DNA of 64,000 nucleotides from Sphingomonas yabuuchiae (GCF_014199595.1 NZ_JACHNX010000001.1:62001-126000); one strand, 5' to 3'. Positions 8,702-18,764 are shown, numbered from the stretch's first letter. Notes: generated by a model not told the origin, from the letters alone. A program made the numbers and translations.

Positions 8702-11134
8702 TCACTCCCCCATCGCCTCCGCCGCCAGCGCCTCCGCCTCGATCAACAGATCGTCGTCCGCGCTCCCCGTCGACACCTTCTCGCGGCCGATCAGCACCAG
8801 CACCGGCACCGCCAGCGGGCTGACCCGCTCCAGATCGACATGCAGCATCGTGCCCCCCGCCCGGTCGAGCAGGTTCGCCAGCCGCCCGACATCGGTCATC
8901 CGCGCCCGCGCATCGTCCCACGCCGCCTGGAGCAGCAGATGGCCGGGTTCGTATTTGCGCAGCACGTCGTAGATCAGGTCGGTCGAAAAGGTCACCTGAC
9001 GCCCGGTCTTGCGCTTGCCGGGATGCTGGCGGTCGACCAGCCCGCCGATCACCGCGACCTCGCGAAAGGCGCGCTTGAGCAGATGCGATTGCTGCACCCA
9101 GTCGACGAACTCGTTCTCCAGGATGTCGGGCGAGAACAGGCTCGCGGGATCGGTCACCTTCTCCAGCCCGTAACAGGCCAGCGCATAGTCGCTGGCGACG
9201 AAGCCGAGCGGCTTCAACCCCTGTGCCTCCATCCGCCGGGTGATGAGCATCCCCAGCGACTGGTGCGCATTCCACCCCTCGAAGCTATAGGCGACCATAT
9301 AATGCCGCCCCTCGCGCGGGAAGGTCTCGACCAGCAACTGGCCGGGGCGGGGCAGGACCGAGCGACGGTCCTGCATCTCCAGCCAGTCATGCACGTCCGG
9401 GGGAAAACGATCCCATGCGCGCCGGTCGGCCAGGAACTCCCGCACCCGGTCGGCGAGGCTGGTCGACAGCGGCATCCGGCTGCCGCCATAGGTCGGGATG
9501 CGGGCGGGGCGCGAAGTGGCGCGGACGATCAGGTCCTCGCCGTCGATCGATTCCACTTCCAGGCTCAAACCGGCGAAGAAGAAGGTGTCGCCCGGCGCCA
9601 GCGTCGCGGCGAAACCCTCTTCCACCCGGCCCAATTGGCGGCCGTTACGGAAGCGCACCTTCAGCATCGTCGCCTCGACGATGATCCCGGCGTTCAGGCG
9701 ATGCTGCGCGACGAATTGCGGATGGGTGACGCGCCATGTCCCGTCCGATTGCTGGACCAGCCGCTTGAACTTGTCATAGGCGCGCAAGGCATAGCCGCCG
9801 TCCGCGATGAAGCGCAGCACGCGGTCGAACGTCTCGTCGTCCAGCGCCGAATAGGGCATGGCCGAGCGGATTTCGTCCAGCAGCGCGCCCTGCTCGAACG
9901 GCGCGGCACAGGCGCAGGCCATGACATGCTGCGCCAGCACGTCGAGCGCGCCGGGGCGGAAGATGTCGGGGTCCAGCTCGCCCGCCTCCACCGCATCAAG
10001 CGCGGCGCGCGCTTCCAGATATTCGAAGCGGTTGCCGGGGACCAGGATCGCGCGGCTCGATTCGTCCAGCCGGTGATTGGCGCGGCCGATCCGCTGGAGC
10101 AGCCGCGACGAGCCCTTGGGGGCGCCCATCTGGATCACGCAATCGACATCGCCCCAGTCGACGCCCAGGTCGAGGCTGGCGGTCGCGACCAGCGCGCGGA
10201 GTTTGCCGTCCGCCATCGCGGCTTCCACCTTCTGGCGGGCTTCCAGCGAGAGCGAGCCGTGATGGACGCCGATCGGCAGGCTCTTGTCATTGGCCTTCCA
10301 CAGATCCTGGAAGATCAGTTCGGCCAGACTGCGCGTGTTGCAGAAGAGTATGGTGGTCCGGTTCGCCTCGATCACCCGCATGACCTGGGCTGCGGCATAG
10401 CGGCCCGAATGGCCCGCCCAGGGGACGCGGTCCTCGGGCAGCAGGATCGAGATATCCGGCGGCGCGCCCGGCTCGCCGGTGACGAGGCCGACCGCATCGA
10501 TATCGCCATCGGGCGCCAGCCAGGCACGATAGCCGTCCGGGTCCGCCACCGTCGCCGACAGCGCGACGCGGCGCAGATCGGGGGAAAGCCGCTGCAACCG
10601 CGCCATGCAAAGGGACAGCAGGTCGCCGCGCTTGCCGGTGGCGAAGGCGTGGACCTCGTCGACCACGATGGTCTTCAACCCGCCGAACATCGTTGTGGCA
10701 TCCGGGTAGCTGAGCAGCAGCGACAGCGATTCGGGTGTGGTGAGGAGTATCTGCGGCGGCTTCACCCGCTGACGGGCCTTCTTGTCCGACGAGGTGTCGC
10801 CGGTGCGCGTCTCGACCCGGATGTCGAGGCCCATCTCCTCGATCGGCGTGACGAGGTTGCGGCGGATGTCGACCGCCAGCGCCTTGAGCGGCGAGACGTA
10901 GAGGGTGTGCAGCCCCTCGCTCGGGGCTTCGATCAGCTCGGTCAGCGTCGGCAGGAACCCCGCCAGCGTCTTGCCCGCGCCCGTCGTCGCGACCAGCAGC
11001 GCGTGGCGGCCTGCGCGGGCTTCTTCCAGCATCGCCAGCTGATGGGTGCGTGGCGACCAGCCCTTGGCGGCGAACCAGTCGGTCAGGGCGGAGGGGAGGG
11101 AACCGGGGGGCATCCCGAAGGATATAGGTATCAT
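8702..11134 (-). CDS. Ligase-associated DEXH-box DNA helicase (Lhr-like)
   Basis: About 810 residues. Motif I is ATTGAGKT, motif II DEVH (VVDEVHAF), motif III SAT (ALSATVAD) and motif VI is near QRIGRANHR, followed by the winged-helix and Lhr-type C-terminal regions. This matches the ligase-associated DEXH helicase family (TIGR04121-type), which travels with a beta-CASP exonuclease and an ATP-dependent DNA ligase in a putative bacterial end-joining or repair module. Start: ATG at 11134, or ATG at 11113 (MPPGSLPSALTDWF); with the first choice it shares two bases with the start of the divergent exonuclease. The usual ligase and PdeM-like phosphoesterase genes are not beside it. Confidence 0.92.
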   Translation of the reverse strand: MIPISFGMPPGSLPSALTDWFAAKGWSPRTHQLAMLEEARAGRHALLVATTGAGKTLAGFLPTLTELIEAPSEGLHTLYVSPLKALAVDIRRNLVTPIEEMGLDIRVETRTGDTSSDKKARQRVKPPQILLTTPESLSLLLSYPDATTMFGGLKTIVVDEVHAFATGKRGDLLSLCMARLQRLSPDLRRVALSATVADPDGYRAWLAPDGDIDAVGLVTGEPGAPPDISILLPEDRVPWAGHSGRYAAAQVMRVIEANRTTILFCNTRSLAELIFQDLWKANDKSLPIGVHHGSLSLEARQKVEAAMADGKLRALVATASLDLGVDWGDVDCVIQMGAPKGSSRLLQRIGRANHRLDESSRAILVPGNRFEYLEARAALDAVEAGELDPDIFRPGALDVLAQHVMACACAAPFEQGALLDEIRSAMPYSALDDETFDRVLRFIADGGYALRAYDKFKRLVQQSDGTWRVTHPQFVAQHRLNAGIIVEATMLKVRFRNGRQLGRVEEGFAATLAPGDTFFFAGLSLEVESIDGEDLIVRATSRPARIPTYGGSRMPLSTSLADRVREFLADRRAWDRFPPDVHDWLEMQDRRSVLPRPGQLLVETFPREGRHYMVAYSFEGWNAHQSLGMLITRRMEAQGLKPLGFVASDYALACYGLEKVTDPASLFSPDILENEFVDWVQQSHLLKRAFREVAVIGGLVDRQHPGKRKTGRQVTFSTDLIYDVLRKYEPGHLLLQAAWDDARARMTDVGRLANLLDRAGGTMLHVDLERVSPLAVPVLVLIGREKVSTGSADDDLLIEAEALAAEAMGE

Positions 11135-12131
11135 GGTCAAGCTCGGCGACTGGATACAGCCCCATAAACATGGGATTTACGTGGCCCCCGCCGATGTGTG
11201 GGTCGATCCGTCCGAACCCGAGGGCAAGGCGCTGGTGACCCATGGCCATGCCGACCATGCGCGCGGTGGCCATGGCACCGTCTGGGCGACGCCCGATACG
11301 CTGGCGATCATGGCGGCGCGCTACGGCCCGCAGAACGGCATCGGCGTCGGCTATGGCGAGACGATCCGGCTGGGCGGGGTGGACGTCAGCTTCGTGCCCG
11401 CCGGCCATGTGCTGGGATCGGCGCAGATCGTGCTCGACTATCGCGGCGAGCGGGTGGTGGTGTCGGGCGACTATAAGCGCCGCGCCGACCCGACCTGCAC
11501 GCCCTTCGAGCCGGTAAAGTGTGACGTCTTCGTCACCGAAGCGACTTTCGCACTGCCTGTGTTCCGTCATCCCGAGACCGGTGACGAGATCGACAAGCTG
11601 ATCGCGCGCCTCCACGCCAATCCGACGCGCTGCGTACTGGTCGGCGCCTATGCGCTGGGCAAGGCGCAGCGGGTGATCGCCGAACTTCGCGTGCGCGGGC
11701 ATGACGCGCCCATCTATCTGCACGGCGCTTTGGCACGGCTATGTGCGCTCTATCAGGAACTGGGCGTCGATCTGGGCGAGCTGCGGATGGTCGCGGACAC
11801 GCCCAAGGCCGAGATGGCCGGGCATGTCGTCATGTGCCCGCCGGGGGCGCTCAACGATCGCTGGTCGCGGCGGCTGCCCGATCCGATCACGGCGATGGCC
11901 AGCGGCTGGATGCGGGTGCGTCAGCGCGCGCGGCAGAAGAATGTCGAGCTGCCGCTGATCCTGTCCGACCATGCCGATTGGGACGAACTGACCCAGACGC
12001 TGACCGAGATCGCCCCGCGCGAGGTATGGGTGACGCATGGCCGGGAAGAGGCGTTGGTCCATTGGTGCGAGACGCGGCAGATGAAGGCGCGGGCCTTGGC
12101 GCTGGTGGGGTTCGAGGATGAGGATGATTGA
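11133..12131 (+). CDS. Ligase-associated DNA exonuclease (metallo-beta-lactamase/beta-CASP fold)
   Basis: 332 residues from ATG 11133, with GAAGG at 11116-11120 as a modest ribosome site. The metal-binding HGHADHARGG motif (HxHxDH) and later His/Asp motifs (SFVPAGHVLGSAQ, LSDHADWDEL, VTHGREEAL) place it in the SNM1/beta-CASP nuclease family, specifically the ligase-associated exonuclease group (TIGR04122-type). It is predicted to process DNA ends for the partner ligase with the divergently encoded helicase. No ATP-dependent ligase follows; the next gene is opgH on the other strand, so the module is split in this genome or the ligase is elsewhere. Confidence 0.92.
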   Translation: MVKLGDWIQPHKHGIYVAPADVWVDPSEPEGKALVTHGHADHARGGHGTVWATPDTLAIMAARYGPQNGIGVGYGETIRLGGVDVSFVPAGHVLGSAQIVLDYRGERVVVSGDYKRRADPTCTPFEPVKCDVFVTEATFALPVFRHPETGDEIDKLIARLHANPTRCVLVGAYALGKAQRVIAELRVRGHDAPIYLHGALARLCALYQELGVDLGELRMVADTPKAEMAGHVVMCPPGALNDRWSRRLPDPITAMASGWMRVRQRARQKNVELPLILSDHADWDELTQTLTEIAPREVWVTHGREEALVHWCETRQMKARALALVGFEDEDD

Positions 12132-12142
12132 TAGGGTGGGGC

Positions 12143-12231
12143 GTGGCCTTCGACTTCGCTCAGGCTGAACGGTTGTTGTAAATAGATATCTTCCCAAAAC
12201 CCCGTTCAGACTGAGCGAAGTCGAAGCCCAA
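12143..12231. repeat. Dispersed palindromic repeat, family B (inverted pair)
   Basis: GGCGTGGCCTTCGACTTCGC...CTGAACGG facing CCCGTTCAGACTGAGCGAAG...; the two arms are separated by an AT-rich spacer. Sits between the convergent exonuclease and opgH genes, where it could act as a bidirectional terminator. Confidence 0.7.
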
Positions 12232-12236
12232 GGGCT

Positions 12237-14036
12237 TCATGCCAAGGCCAAAGGCCGAACCGGCTCCGCCACCTCCGACCCCGGCACTGCGAACACGCCC
12301 TTTTTCGCCAGTCGCTCGCCCGGCCGGACTTTCGCCGTCTCCATCGCCAGCCAGGGCGACAGCAACAGCCCCAGGGTCACCGGTGACAGCCATGCCCCCA
12401 GCATCGGGTTCAGGAACGACACGACCACCAACACCGCGCCGACCCCCAGATGCCAGCGATAGCGCGGCATTGCGTCCGCCGCCGCCAGCCCGTCACGCAC
12501 CCGGCTTTGTGGGTTCCAGCCCGAAGGCTTGCCGCGCACGATGTTGATCAGGTCGATCGTCTGGGTCAGCGCGATCACCGGCGCTGTCAGGATCGAGAGC
12601 GGCACGTCGAGCGCGACCGAAGACAGGATGCCGCGCACCCCGCCATAGCTTGCCCGGCGGTCGCGGTCCGCCAGCGCCCAGATCATGCTGAGGATCTTGG
12701 GCCCGAACAGCAGCACCAGCGTCACCGCCAGCACCCGCGCCGAGGTGACGGCATGGACCGTCGCGGCATCGTCGGACAGGCTCTGCGCGATCGAGGTGGC
12801 GATCAGGATCAGCCAGGCGGGCGACATCAGATAGGCGGTGGCGCCGATCAGCAGTTGCAGCCGGCTGATCCAGTGGAAACCGCTCGCGCCCAGCAGTTTC
12901 AGATGCTGGATATTGCCCTGCGCCCAGCGCCGGTCGCGCACCGCCTGGTCGATCAGGGTCGGCGGAAACTCCTCGAAACTGTCCTCGACCATCAGCATGT
13001 GCAGCCGCCAGCCGCGCCGCCGGAGCAGCGCCGCCTCGACCATGTCGTGGCTCATGATCGTACCGCCGAAAGGCGGGCGTCCGGGCAGGTCGGGCAGGCC
13101 GCAACTCTCGGCAAAGGCCCGAATGCGAATCAGCGCGTTATGCCCCCAGAAGGTCGACTCCGACCCCGACCACCAGACCAGCCCGGCGGTCGAGATCGGC
13201 CCGTAGAAGCGGCTGGCGAACTGCATCCAGCGCTGGAAGAAGGTCGTCGCGCCGATGATCATCGGCACCGTCTGCAACAGCGCGATCGAGGGGCGCTGCT
13301 CCATGATCTGCGCCATGCCGACGATCGTGTCGCCGCCCATCAGGCTGTCGGCGTCGAGCATCAGCATGAAGTCGTATCCGCCACCGTAATTGCGGATCCA
13401 CTCGGCGACATTGCCCGGCTTGCGGCCCTTATTCTCGGTCCGGCGGCGATAATGGAGCGGCACGCGCAGCCGGGGAGCCAGGCGTTCCCAGGCGGCGCGT
13501 TCCTCTGCTTCGGCGGCCTCGCCCGAATCGGACAGCACGAAAAAGGCAAAGCGGTCGGCGGCGCCTGCGCGGTCGATCATCACGGCCATGCGGGCGATCC
13601 GGTCGAACACCGCGTCGACATCCTCGTTATGCACCGGCACCAGCACCGCCGTCCGCGCGGTCGGTGGCGCGGCCCCCTTGGGCGCAGGCGTGATGCCGGG
13701 ATGCGCGCGCGAGATCAGCAGCACGAAGCCGATCGCCGCCGTCACGAACCCGAACGAGATCCAGGCGAACAGGGGAAAGAACAGCAGCAGCAACAGCCCG
13801 TCGAGCAGTTCGAACCCGTCGCTGAGCAACGCCTCCTTGACCGAGGCGGAGGCGGCCGTCGCCAGCAAGCCGGTGAGGAGTACCAAGAGCAGGCGGCGCG
13901 TCAGGATATCGTCGGGCGACAGGTTGACGCCCTCGCGCGGCTCGGGTGCCGTGTGCGGCGGCGGCAGGCCGTCGAACCGCTGCACCGCCATGGTCAGCGG
14001 GGCGGGCGGCGGCATCATCGCGGGGCTGTCGGTCAT
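12237..14036 (-). CDS. opgH: Glucans biosynthesis glucosyltransferase OpgH/MdoH
   Basis: About 599 residues from ATG 14036, whose first bases overlap the opgG stop as ATGA. It is the inner-membrane processive GT2 enzyme that makes the beta-1,2-glucan backbone of osmoregulated periplasmic glucans from UDP-glucose. Visible: an N-terminal tail, two early membrane helices (about residues 45-66 and 80-106), the catalytic core with a DxD-type motif (LMLDADSLMGGD), a TW-like region and RRWAQGN (the QxxRW-equivalent), then several C-terminal membrane segments. The frame is open further upstream inside opgG, but the start above is supported by coupling and by the family's usual N-terminus. It is shorter than the E. 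coli protein (about 850 residues), as is common in alphaproteobacteria. Confidence 0.93.
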   Translation of the reverse strand: MTDSPAMMPPPAPLTMAVQRFDGLPPPHTAPEPREGVNLSPDDILTRRLLLVLLTGLLATAASASVKEALLSDGFELLDGLLLLLFFPLFAWISFGFVTAAIGFVLLISRAHPGITPAPKGAAPPTARTAVLVPVHNEDVDAVFDRIARMAVMIDRAGAADRFAFFVLSDSGEAAEAEERAAWERLAPRLRVPLHYRRRTENKGRKPGNVAEWIRNYGGGYDFMLMLDADSLMGGDTIVGMAQIMEQRPSIALLQTVPMIIGATTFFQRWMQFASRFYGPISTAGLVWWSGSESTFWGHNALIRIRAFAESCGLPDLPGRPPFGGTIMSHDMVEAALLRRRGWRLHMLMVEDSFEEFPPTLIDQAVRDRRWAQGNIQHLKLLGASGFHWISRLQLLIGATAYLMSPAWLILIATSIAQSLSDDAATVHAVTSARVLAVTLVLLFGPKILSMIWALADRDRRASYGGVRGILSSVALDVPLSILTAPVIALTQTIDLINIVRGKPSGWNPQSRVRDGLAAADAMPRYRWHLGVGAVLVVVSFLNPMLGAWLSPVTLGLLLSPWLAMETAKVRPGERLAKKGVFAVPGSEVAEPVRPLALA

Positions 14037-15568
14037 GGCAGGAAGACGGGCATCAACACCGTCTCGCTCAGCGCCCTGGCCTGCTGCTTCAGATAGAGGC
14101 GGACATCGGCGGGGCCCCCTCCATTGGACTGTCCTTCGGGCGCGATATCGGCGGTCACGCGCCAGCGGTTCGACTGACCGACGACCGGATAGGCGGCCTG
14201 GGCCAGCAACCTTCCGCGCGCCACGGAGATGTCGGCGGTGACGCCGCTCTGCCGGTCGAGCCCGGCCAGGGCGGCGCCGGTGAAATCGACGACCAGCTTG
14301 CGCGCGCCCGGTGTCGGCTCGGCACCCGGCCGACCGGCATCGCCCGTCCAGCTGTCGACCGCATGGGCGATGCCGGGCACGATCGTCGGGTCGGTGGAGC
14401 CCCAGCTCAGGCGATAGTCGAACTGCCGCTTCTGCCCCGCCCTGGGTGCCTCGGCGGGGTTCCAGAAGGCGACGATATTGTCGACCGTCTCGCTCGCGGT
14501 GGGAAAGGCATAGAGCATCACCTGCCCACGCCCCCAATCCCCTTGCGGTTGCACCCACAGGTTCGCGCGACGGTCGTAAAAGGCCCCGTCATCCTGATAA
14601 TGGTCGAAGTTCCGGTCGCGCTGGAGCAGGCCGAAACCGCGCGGATTGGTGTCGGCGAAGCTGTCGAGGGTAGGGCGCGGTGGATTGACCAAAGGTCGCC
14701 ACAGCCGCTCGCCTGCGCCGGTCAGCAGCGCCAGCCCGTCCGAATCATGGATCTCGGGCCGCCAGTCGCGCGCGGCGGTGCGATTGCCCTCGCCATACCA
14801 GAACATGCTGGTCGCGGGCGCGATGCCAAGCCGTTCCACGTCTCGGCGGAAGAACAGGACGGCGGACACGCGCTGCTCGACGCCGTTTGTGCTCTTGGTC
14901 GAATCGATCCGGTACGCGCCGCTGACGCTCGGTCCGTCGAGCAGCGCATAAACGGTATAGCCCTGCGCCCCCGTCCGCTTGATCCAGAAATCGGTGAAGG
15001 CGGGGAATTCCTCGCGCCCGTCGATGCCGGTGTCGATCGCGATGCCCCGCGCCGACAGGCCATATTGGTCCTGCGCACCCGCCGTGCGGAAATAGGAGGC
15101 ACCCTGAAAGGCCAGCCAGTCGCTCTTCCCGTCCGCCGTCATCGCGCGGAATCCGGCAATGCCCAGCGGCGGCGCGTGGCCCGCCTCTGCGCTGAACAAC
15201 GAGGGGGAGAAGGGCACGGCGCGGGCCTGGCCATTCTCGACGATGTGGATGCCGACCGGGATGGGCGCATAACGCCCCAGCGGGAACAGCCGAATGCCCC
15301 CGGCCAGTGTCCGGTCGTCGCGGTAGCGGATGGTGCCGACCGCGTCATAGCCGATGGCTTCGGCCGCCGCGACCTTGGCTGGGGCCCGGTAAGGCTGCCG
15401 CGCCAGCGCCTCGGCCTGGGCTTGCAATGCGGCCCAGGAAAAGGGCTTGGGGGCACCCAGCGACGTGCCTCCGCCGCTCCCTTGCGCGGCGACACGGGCG
15501 GCGGCGGTCGGGGTCAGACCCAGAACGGCAAGCGCCGCGACTAGTTCTCGACGGTTGGCCTGCATCAT
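14033..15568 (-). CDS. opgG: Periplasmic glucan biosynthesis protein, OpgG/OpgD (MdoG) family
   Basis: About 511 residues from ATG 15568 (ATG 15580 and 15565 are alternatives). The N-terminus carries a twin-arginine-like signal (NRRELVAALAVLGL, then AARVAAQ), as in OpgD, which is Tat-exported. The rest matches the MdoG domain of periplasmic glucan branching/modifying enzymes (for example YDAVGTIRYRDDRTLAGG, SMFWYGEGN, FYDRRANLWVQPQGDWG, FWNPAEAPRAGQ). It is translationally coupled to opgH through an ATGA overlap, forming a two-gene opgGH operon. The Tat-like signal makes OpgD an equally fair name. Confidence 0.9.
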   Translation of the reverse strand: MMQANRRELVAALAVLGLTPTAAARVAAQGSGGGTSLGAPKPFSWAALQAQAEALARQPYRAPAKVAAAEAIGYDAVGTIRYRDDRTLAGGIRLFPLGRYAPIPVGIHIVENGQARAVPFSPSLFSAEAGHAPPLGIAGFRAMTADGKSDWLAFQGASYFRTAGAQDQYGLSARGIAIDTGIDGREEFPAFTDFWIKRTGAQGYTVYALLDGPSVSGAYRIDSTKSTNGVEQRVSAVLFFRRDVERLGIAPATSMFWYGEGNRTAARDWRPEIHDSDGLALLTGAGERLWRPLVNPPRPTLDSFADTNPRGFGLLQRDRNFDHYQDDGAFYDRRANLWVQPQGDWGRGQVMLYAFPTASETVDNIVAFWNPAEAPRAGQKRQFDYRLSWGSTDPTIVPGIAHAVDSWTGDAGRPGAEPTPGARKLVVDFTGAALAGLDRQSGVTADISVARGRLLAQAAYPVVGQSNRWRVTADIAPEGQSNGGGPADVRLYLKQQARALSETVLMPVFLP

Positions 15569-15718
15569 CGGCTTCAGCATCTCCCGTAACGCTCGGAGCG
15601 GAGCGCGCATAACGGCTGCGCGAAATTCGGCTGATTGTGCAACGCAGCATGCGGCGATCGGTTGCCGGGGCACGATCACAAGCGCCTCTGCCGCTAATTT
15701 GAAGAAAGTATATTATAT

Positions 15719-15747
15719 TTGACGAAAGGTAGTTTTTTGGTCATATA
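15719..15747 (+). promoter_or_regulatory. Possible sigma-70-type promoter of the TonB-dependent receptor
   Basis: TTGACG (15719-15724), 17-base spacer, CATATA (15742-15747), set in an unusually AT-rich stretch of the opgG/receptor intergenic region. A ribosome site GAGGGG (15764-15769) precedes the ATG at 15777. No Fur-like palindrome was recognised. Confidence 0.45.
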
Positions 15748-15776
15748 GCAAGAATAAGATCAAGAGGGGTCCATCG

Positions 15777-18764
15777 ATGAATGGAAATTACACGCGGCTG
15801 GCCTGTTCGGCTGGCGCGATTGCGATCGCGTTGCTTTCGGTTTCGCCGGTTCAGGCGCAGGTGAAGAAGGCTGCTGGCCAAAGCGAGGACACACGCTGCC
15901 TGCCGGACCAGCCCTGCCCGCCCGATGCGGCACAGGTTTCGGATGGCAATCCTGCCGTTGAGGGCGAGGGTATCGTCGTCACCGGCACTCGCCTCCAGCG
16001 TCCCAATTTCACCAGCAACAGCCCGCTGACGGTCGTCGATGCGACCGAAATCCGCCTTCAGGGCGCGATCCAGGTCGAAAACGTGCTGAACCGCCTGCCG
16101 CAGGTGACGCCGGACGCGAACGAGAATGGCTCCAACGGGTCGGACGGCACCGCGCGCGTCAACCTGCGCAACCTGGGCAGCAACCGGAACCTCGTGCTCG
16201 TCAACGGCCAGCGCATGCTGCCGGTGCAGGCCAACGACCTGAACTTCATCCCCGCCGCGCTCATCAAGCGGGTCGACGTCGTCACCGGCGGCGCGTCGGC
16301 GGTCTATGGCTCGGACGCGATTTCAGGTGTCGTCAACTTCATCCTGCGCGACGACCTGGACGGCGTGCGCACGGATATCCAGTACGGTTTTGCCCAGCAC
16401 CAGAATGACAACGCGTTCGCGCGCGGCGTGCAGAGCCAGGCCAATTATCGCCTGGCCCAGCCGATGATCCTGGACGGACAGAAGCTGGACGTGAACGTCG
16501 CCTTCGGCACCAACTTCCCCGACGGTCGCGGTAACGTCACTGCCTATTTCGGCTATCGCGACACCAAGCCGGTGCTGCAGGGCGACCGCGACGTGTCGTC
16601 CTGCGCCTTCGATCCGGCGGGGACGGGCAATTCGACGCTGACCTGCGGCGGATCCAGCAACAACCAGTACGGCCTGTTCGACCCGATCACCGGGCCGAAC
16701 GCCGATGCGGGCCGGTTCAACAACACCCGCGACGGCAACCGGACCTGGGTGCCCTATGACTCCAGCTTCCGCTACAATTATGCGCCGCTGAACTATTTCC
16801 AGCGCAACGACACACGCTACACGGCGGGCGCCTTTGCCAAATATGAAATTTCGCCTGCCATCGAAGCCTATGGCAGCTTCATGTTCATGGACGACCATAC
16901 CAATTCACAGGTCGCCCCGTCCGCGCTGTTCCAGGGCTATACCTACTCGATCAACTGCGACAATCCGTTCCTGAGCGCGCAGCAGGGCCAGATCCTGTGC
17001 GGCAATGCCTATGGCACCAATGCGACGCAACAGGCCTATATCGGCTATCGTCCGGTGGCCGGGAACGCCCGTCCGCGTCGCGACGACCTGCGCCACACCG
17101 ATTTCCGCGTCACCGGCGGCGTGCGCGGTGAGATCGCGCCGGGCATCCGCTATGACGCCAACGCGCTGTTCTCGACGGTTCTCTACAACGAGACCTATGA
17201 GAACGACATCGACCCGTCGCGTGCCAATCGTGGCATCCAGGTCGTCAACGTCAACGGTACCCCGACGTGCAAGTCGGTGATCGACGGCAGCGACCCGCAG
17301 TGCGTGCCGCTCGACATCTTCCGCTATAACGGCATTTCGGACGCGGCGTTCGGCTATATCTATGCGCCGACCTCGACCCGCGGCGTCGACCGCGAAACGG
17401 TGCTCAGCGGCAACATCAGCGCGGACCTGGGCACGTACGGCGTCAAGTCGCCTTGGTCGGACGACGGCATCGGCGTCGTGCTCGGCGTCGAGCACCGGTA
17501 CGAGAGCCTGGAGTTCAAGGCCGACGCGCTGGCGCTGCAAAAGGGGACCAAGGAAACCCAGGGCCGTTTCGACGTGAACGAGGTGTTCGCGGAAATCGAA
17601 GTGCCGCTGATCCAGAACAAGCCCTTCGTCAAGGAACTGGCGCTGAACGCGGGCTATCGCGGATCGGACTATTCCAACCTGTCCAAGATCGTCTCGACCT
17701 ACAAGGCCGAGCTGTCCTGGGCGCCGAGCAGCGATATCCGCCTGCGCGGCAGCTATAACCGCGCGATCCGCGCCGCCAATGTGTCCGAGCTGTTCGGGCC
17801 GCAGTTCAACGGCAATGTCAGCGCACAGGACCCCTGCGCCACCGCGACGCCGACCGCGACCTTCGCCCAGTGCGCCCGCACCGGCGTGACCCAGGCGCAA
17901 TATGGCCGCATCACCGACTGTCCGGCGGAAACCTGCACCGCGCAGTTCGGCGGCAATCCCGCGCTTCGCCCCGAAACCGCTGATACCTATACGGCGGGCA
18001 TCGTCTTCACCCCGACCTTCCTGCGCCGCCTGTCGCTGACGGTCGATTATTTCGACATCCGGGTGCGGGACTATATCAGCTCGATTTCGGTGCCGCAGAC
18101 GATCAGCCAGTGCATCGCGACCGGCAATCCGTTCTTCTGCAACCTGTTCAAGCGTGATCCGCGCGGCGGCATCATCTTCGGCGATCAGGGCTATATCGTC
18201 TCGACGACGCAGAATACCGGTTCGCTGCGCACTTCGGGCGTCGATTTCGGCCTCAGCTATTCCCAGCCGCTGGGCGGCGCGGGTTCGCTCGCCGTCGATT
18301 TCCAGGGCACCTGGAACCGCAAGCTGGTGAACGAGCCGGTGAAGGGCCTCGGCTCCTTCGATTGCGTCGGCTATTTCGGCCCGACCTGCGGCCAGCCCAT
18401 GCCGGAATGGCGGCACCAGTCGCGCTTCACCTGGACCGATGCGGCGAAGGTCGGATCGATCTCGCTCAACTGGCGCTATATCGGCCCGACCAAGCTGACC
18501 AACAATTCGACCGACCCGAACTTCGCGAACACGCCGTCGATCTTCAACAGCCGGATCAAGACGTACAATTACTTCGATCTGGCGGGCACGGCCAAGGTGC
18601 AGGACGGCATCGTCTTCCGCGCCGGCGTGAACAACCTGTTCGACCGGGATCCGCCGATCATCGCGCAGGGCCTGCTGGCCGCGTTCGGCAACGGCAACAC
18701 CTATCCTGGCATGTACGACGCGGTGGGGCGCACCGTGTTCATCGGCCTGACGGCGGAGTTCTGA
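15777..18764 (+). CDS. TonB-dependent outer-membrane receptor
   Basis: 995 residues with a signal peptide (about 1-27, ending PVQAQ). A short charged linker leads to a TonB-box-like GEGIVVTGTR and a plug domain (NSPLTVVDATEIRLQG, VENVLNRLPQV, GGASAVYGSDAISGVVNFILR), followed by the 22-strand barrel ending in FIGLTAEF with the usual terminal Phe. Paired cysteines occur in the extracellular loops (for example around residues 275-290 and 395-410). It belongs to the large sphingomonad group of TonB receptors for polysaccharide, peptide or aromatic substrates; the ligand cannot be deduced because no substrate-specific genes adjoin it. It is transcribed alone between opgGH and the tlpA-like gene and is followed by a terminator. 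Confidence 0.93.
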   Translation: MNGNYTRLACSAGAIAIALLSVSPVQAQVKKAAGQSEDTRCLPDQPCPPDAAQVSDGNPAVEGEGIVVTGTRLQRPNFTSNSPLTVVDATEIRLQGAIQVENVLNRLPQVTPDANENGSNGSDGTARVNLRNLGSNRNLVLVNGQRMLPVQANDLNFIPAALIKRVDVVTGGASAVYGSDAISGVVNFILRDDLDGVRTDIQYGFAQHQNDNAFARGVQSQANYRLAQPMILDGQKLDVNVAFGTNFPDGRGNVTAYFGYRDTKPVLQGDRDVSSCAFDPAGTGNSTLTCGGSSNNQYGLFDPITGPNADAGRFNNTRDGNRTWVPYDSSFRYNYAPLNYFQRNDTRYTAGAFAKYEISPAIEAYGSFMFMDDHTNSQVAPSALFQGYTYSINCDNPFLSAQQGQILCGNAYGTNATQQAYIGYRPVAGNARPRRDDLRHTDFRVTGGVRGEIAPGIRYDANALFSTVLYNETYENDIDPSRANRGIQVVNVNGTPTCKSVIDGSDPQCVPLDIFRYNGISDAAFGYIYAPTSTRGVDRETVLSGNISADLGTYGVKSPWSDDGIGVVLGVEHRYESLEFKADALALQKGTKETQGRFDVNEVFAEIEVPLIQNKPFVKELALNAGYRGSDYSNLSKIVSTYKAELSWAPSSDIRLRGSYNRAIRAANVSELFGPQFNGNVSAQDPCATATPTATFAQCARTGVTQAQYGRITDCPAETCTAQFGGNPALRPETADTYTAGIVFTPTFLRRLSLTVDYFDIRVRDYISSISVPQTISQCIATGNPFFCNLFKRDPRGGIIFGDQGYIVSTTQNTGSLRTSGVDFGLSYSQPLGGAGSLAVDFQGTWNRKLVNEPVKGLGSFDCVGYFGPTCGQPMPEWRHQSRFTWTDAAKVGSISLNWRYIGPTKLTNNSTDPNFANTPSIFNSRIKTYNYFDLAGTAKVQDGIVFRAGVNNLFDRDPPIIAQGLLAAFGNGNTYPGMYDAVGRTVFIGLTAEF

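Noticed and set aside
15569..15679. N-terminal extension of OpgG
   Set aside because: The extra residues precede a clear Tat-like signal sequence, which should be at the N-terminus.
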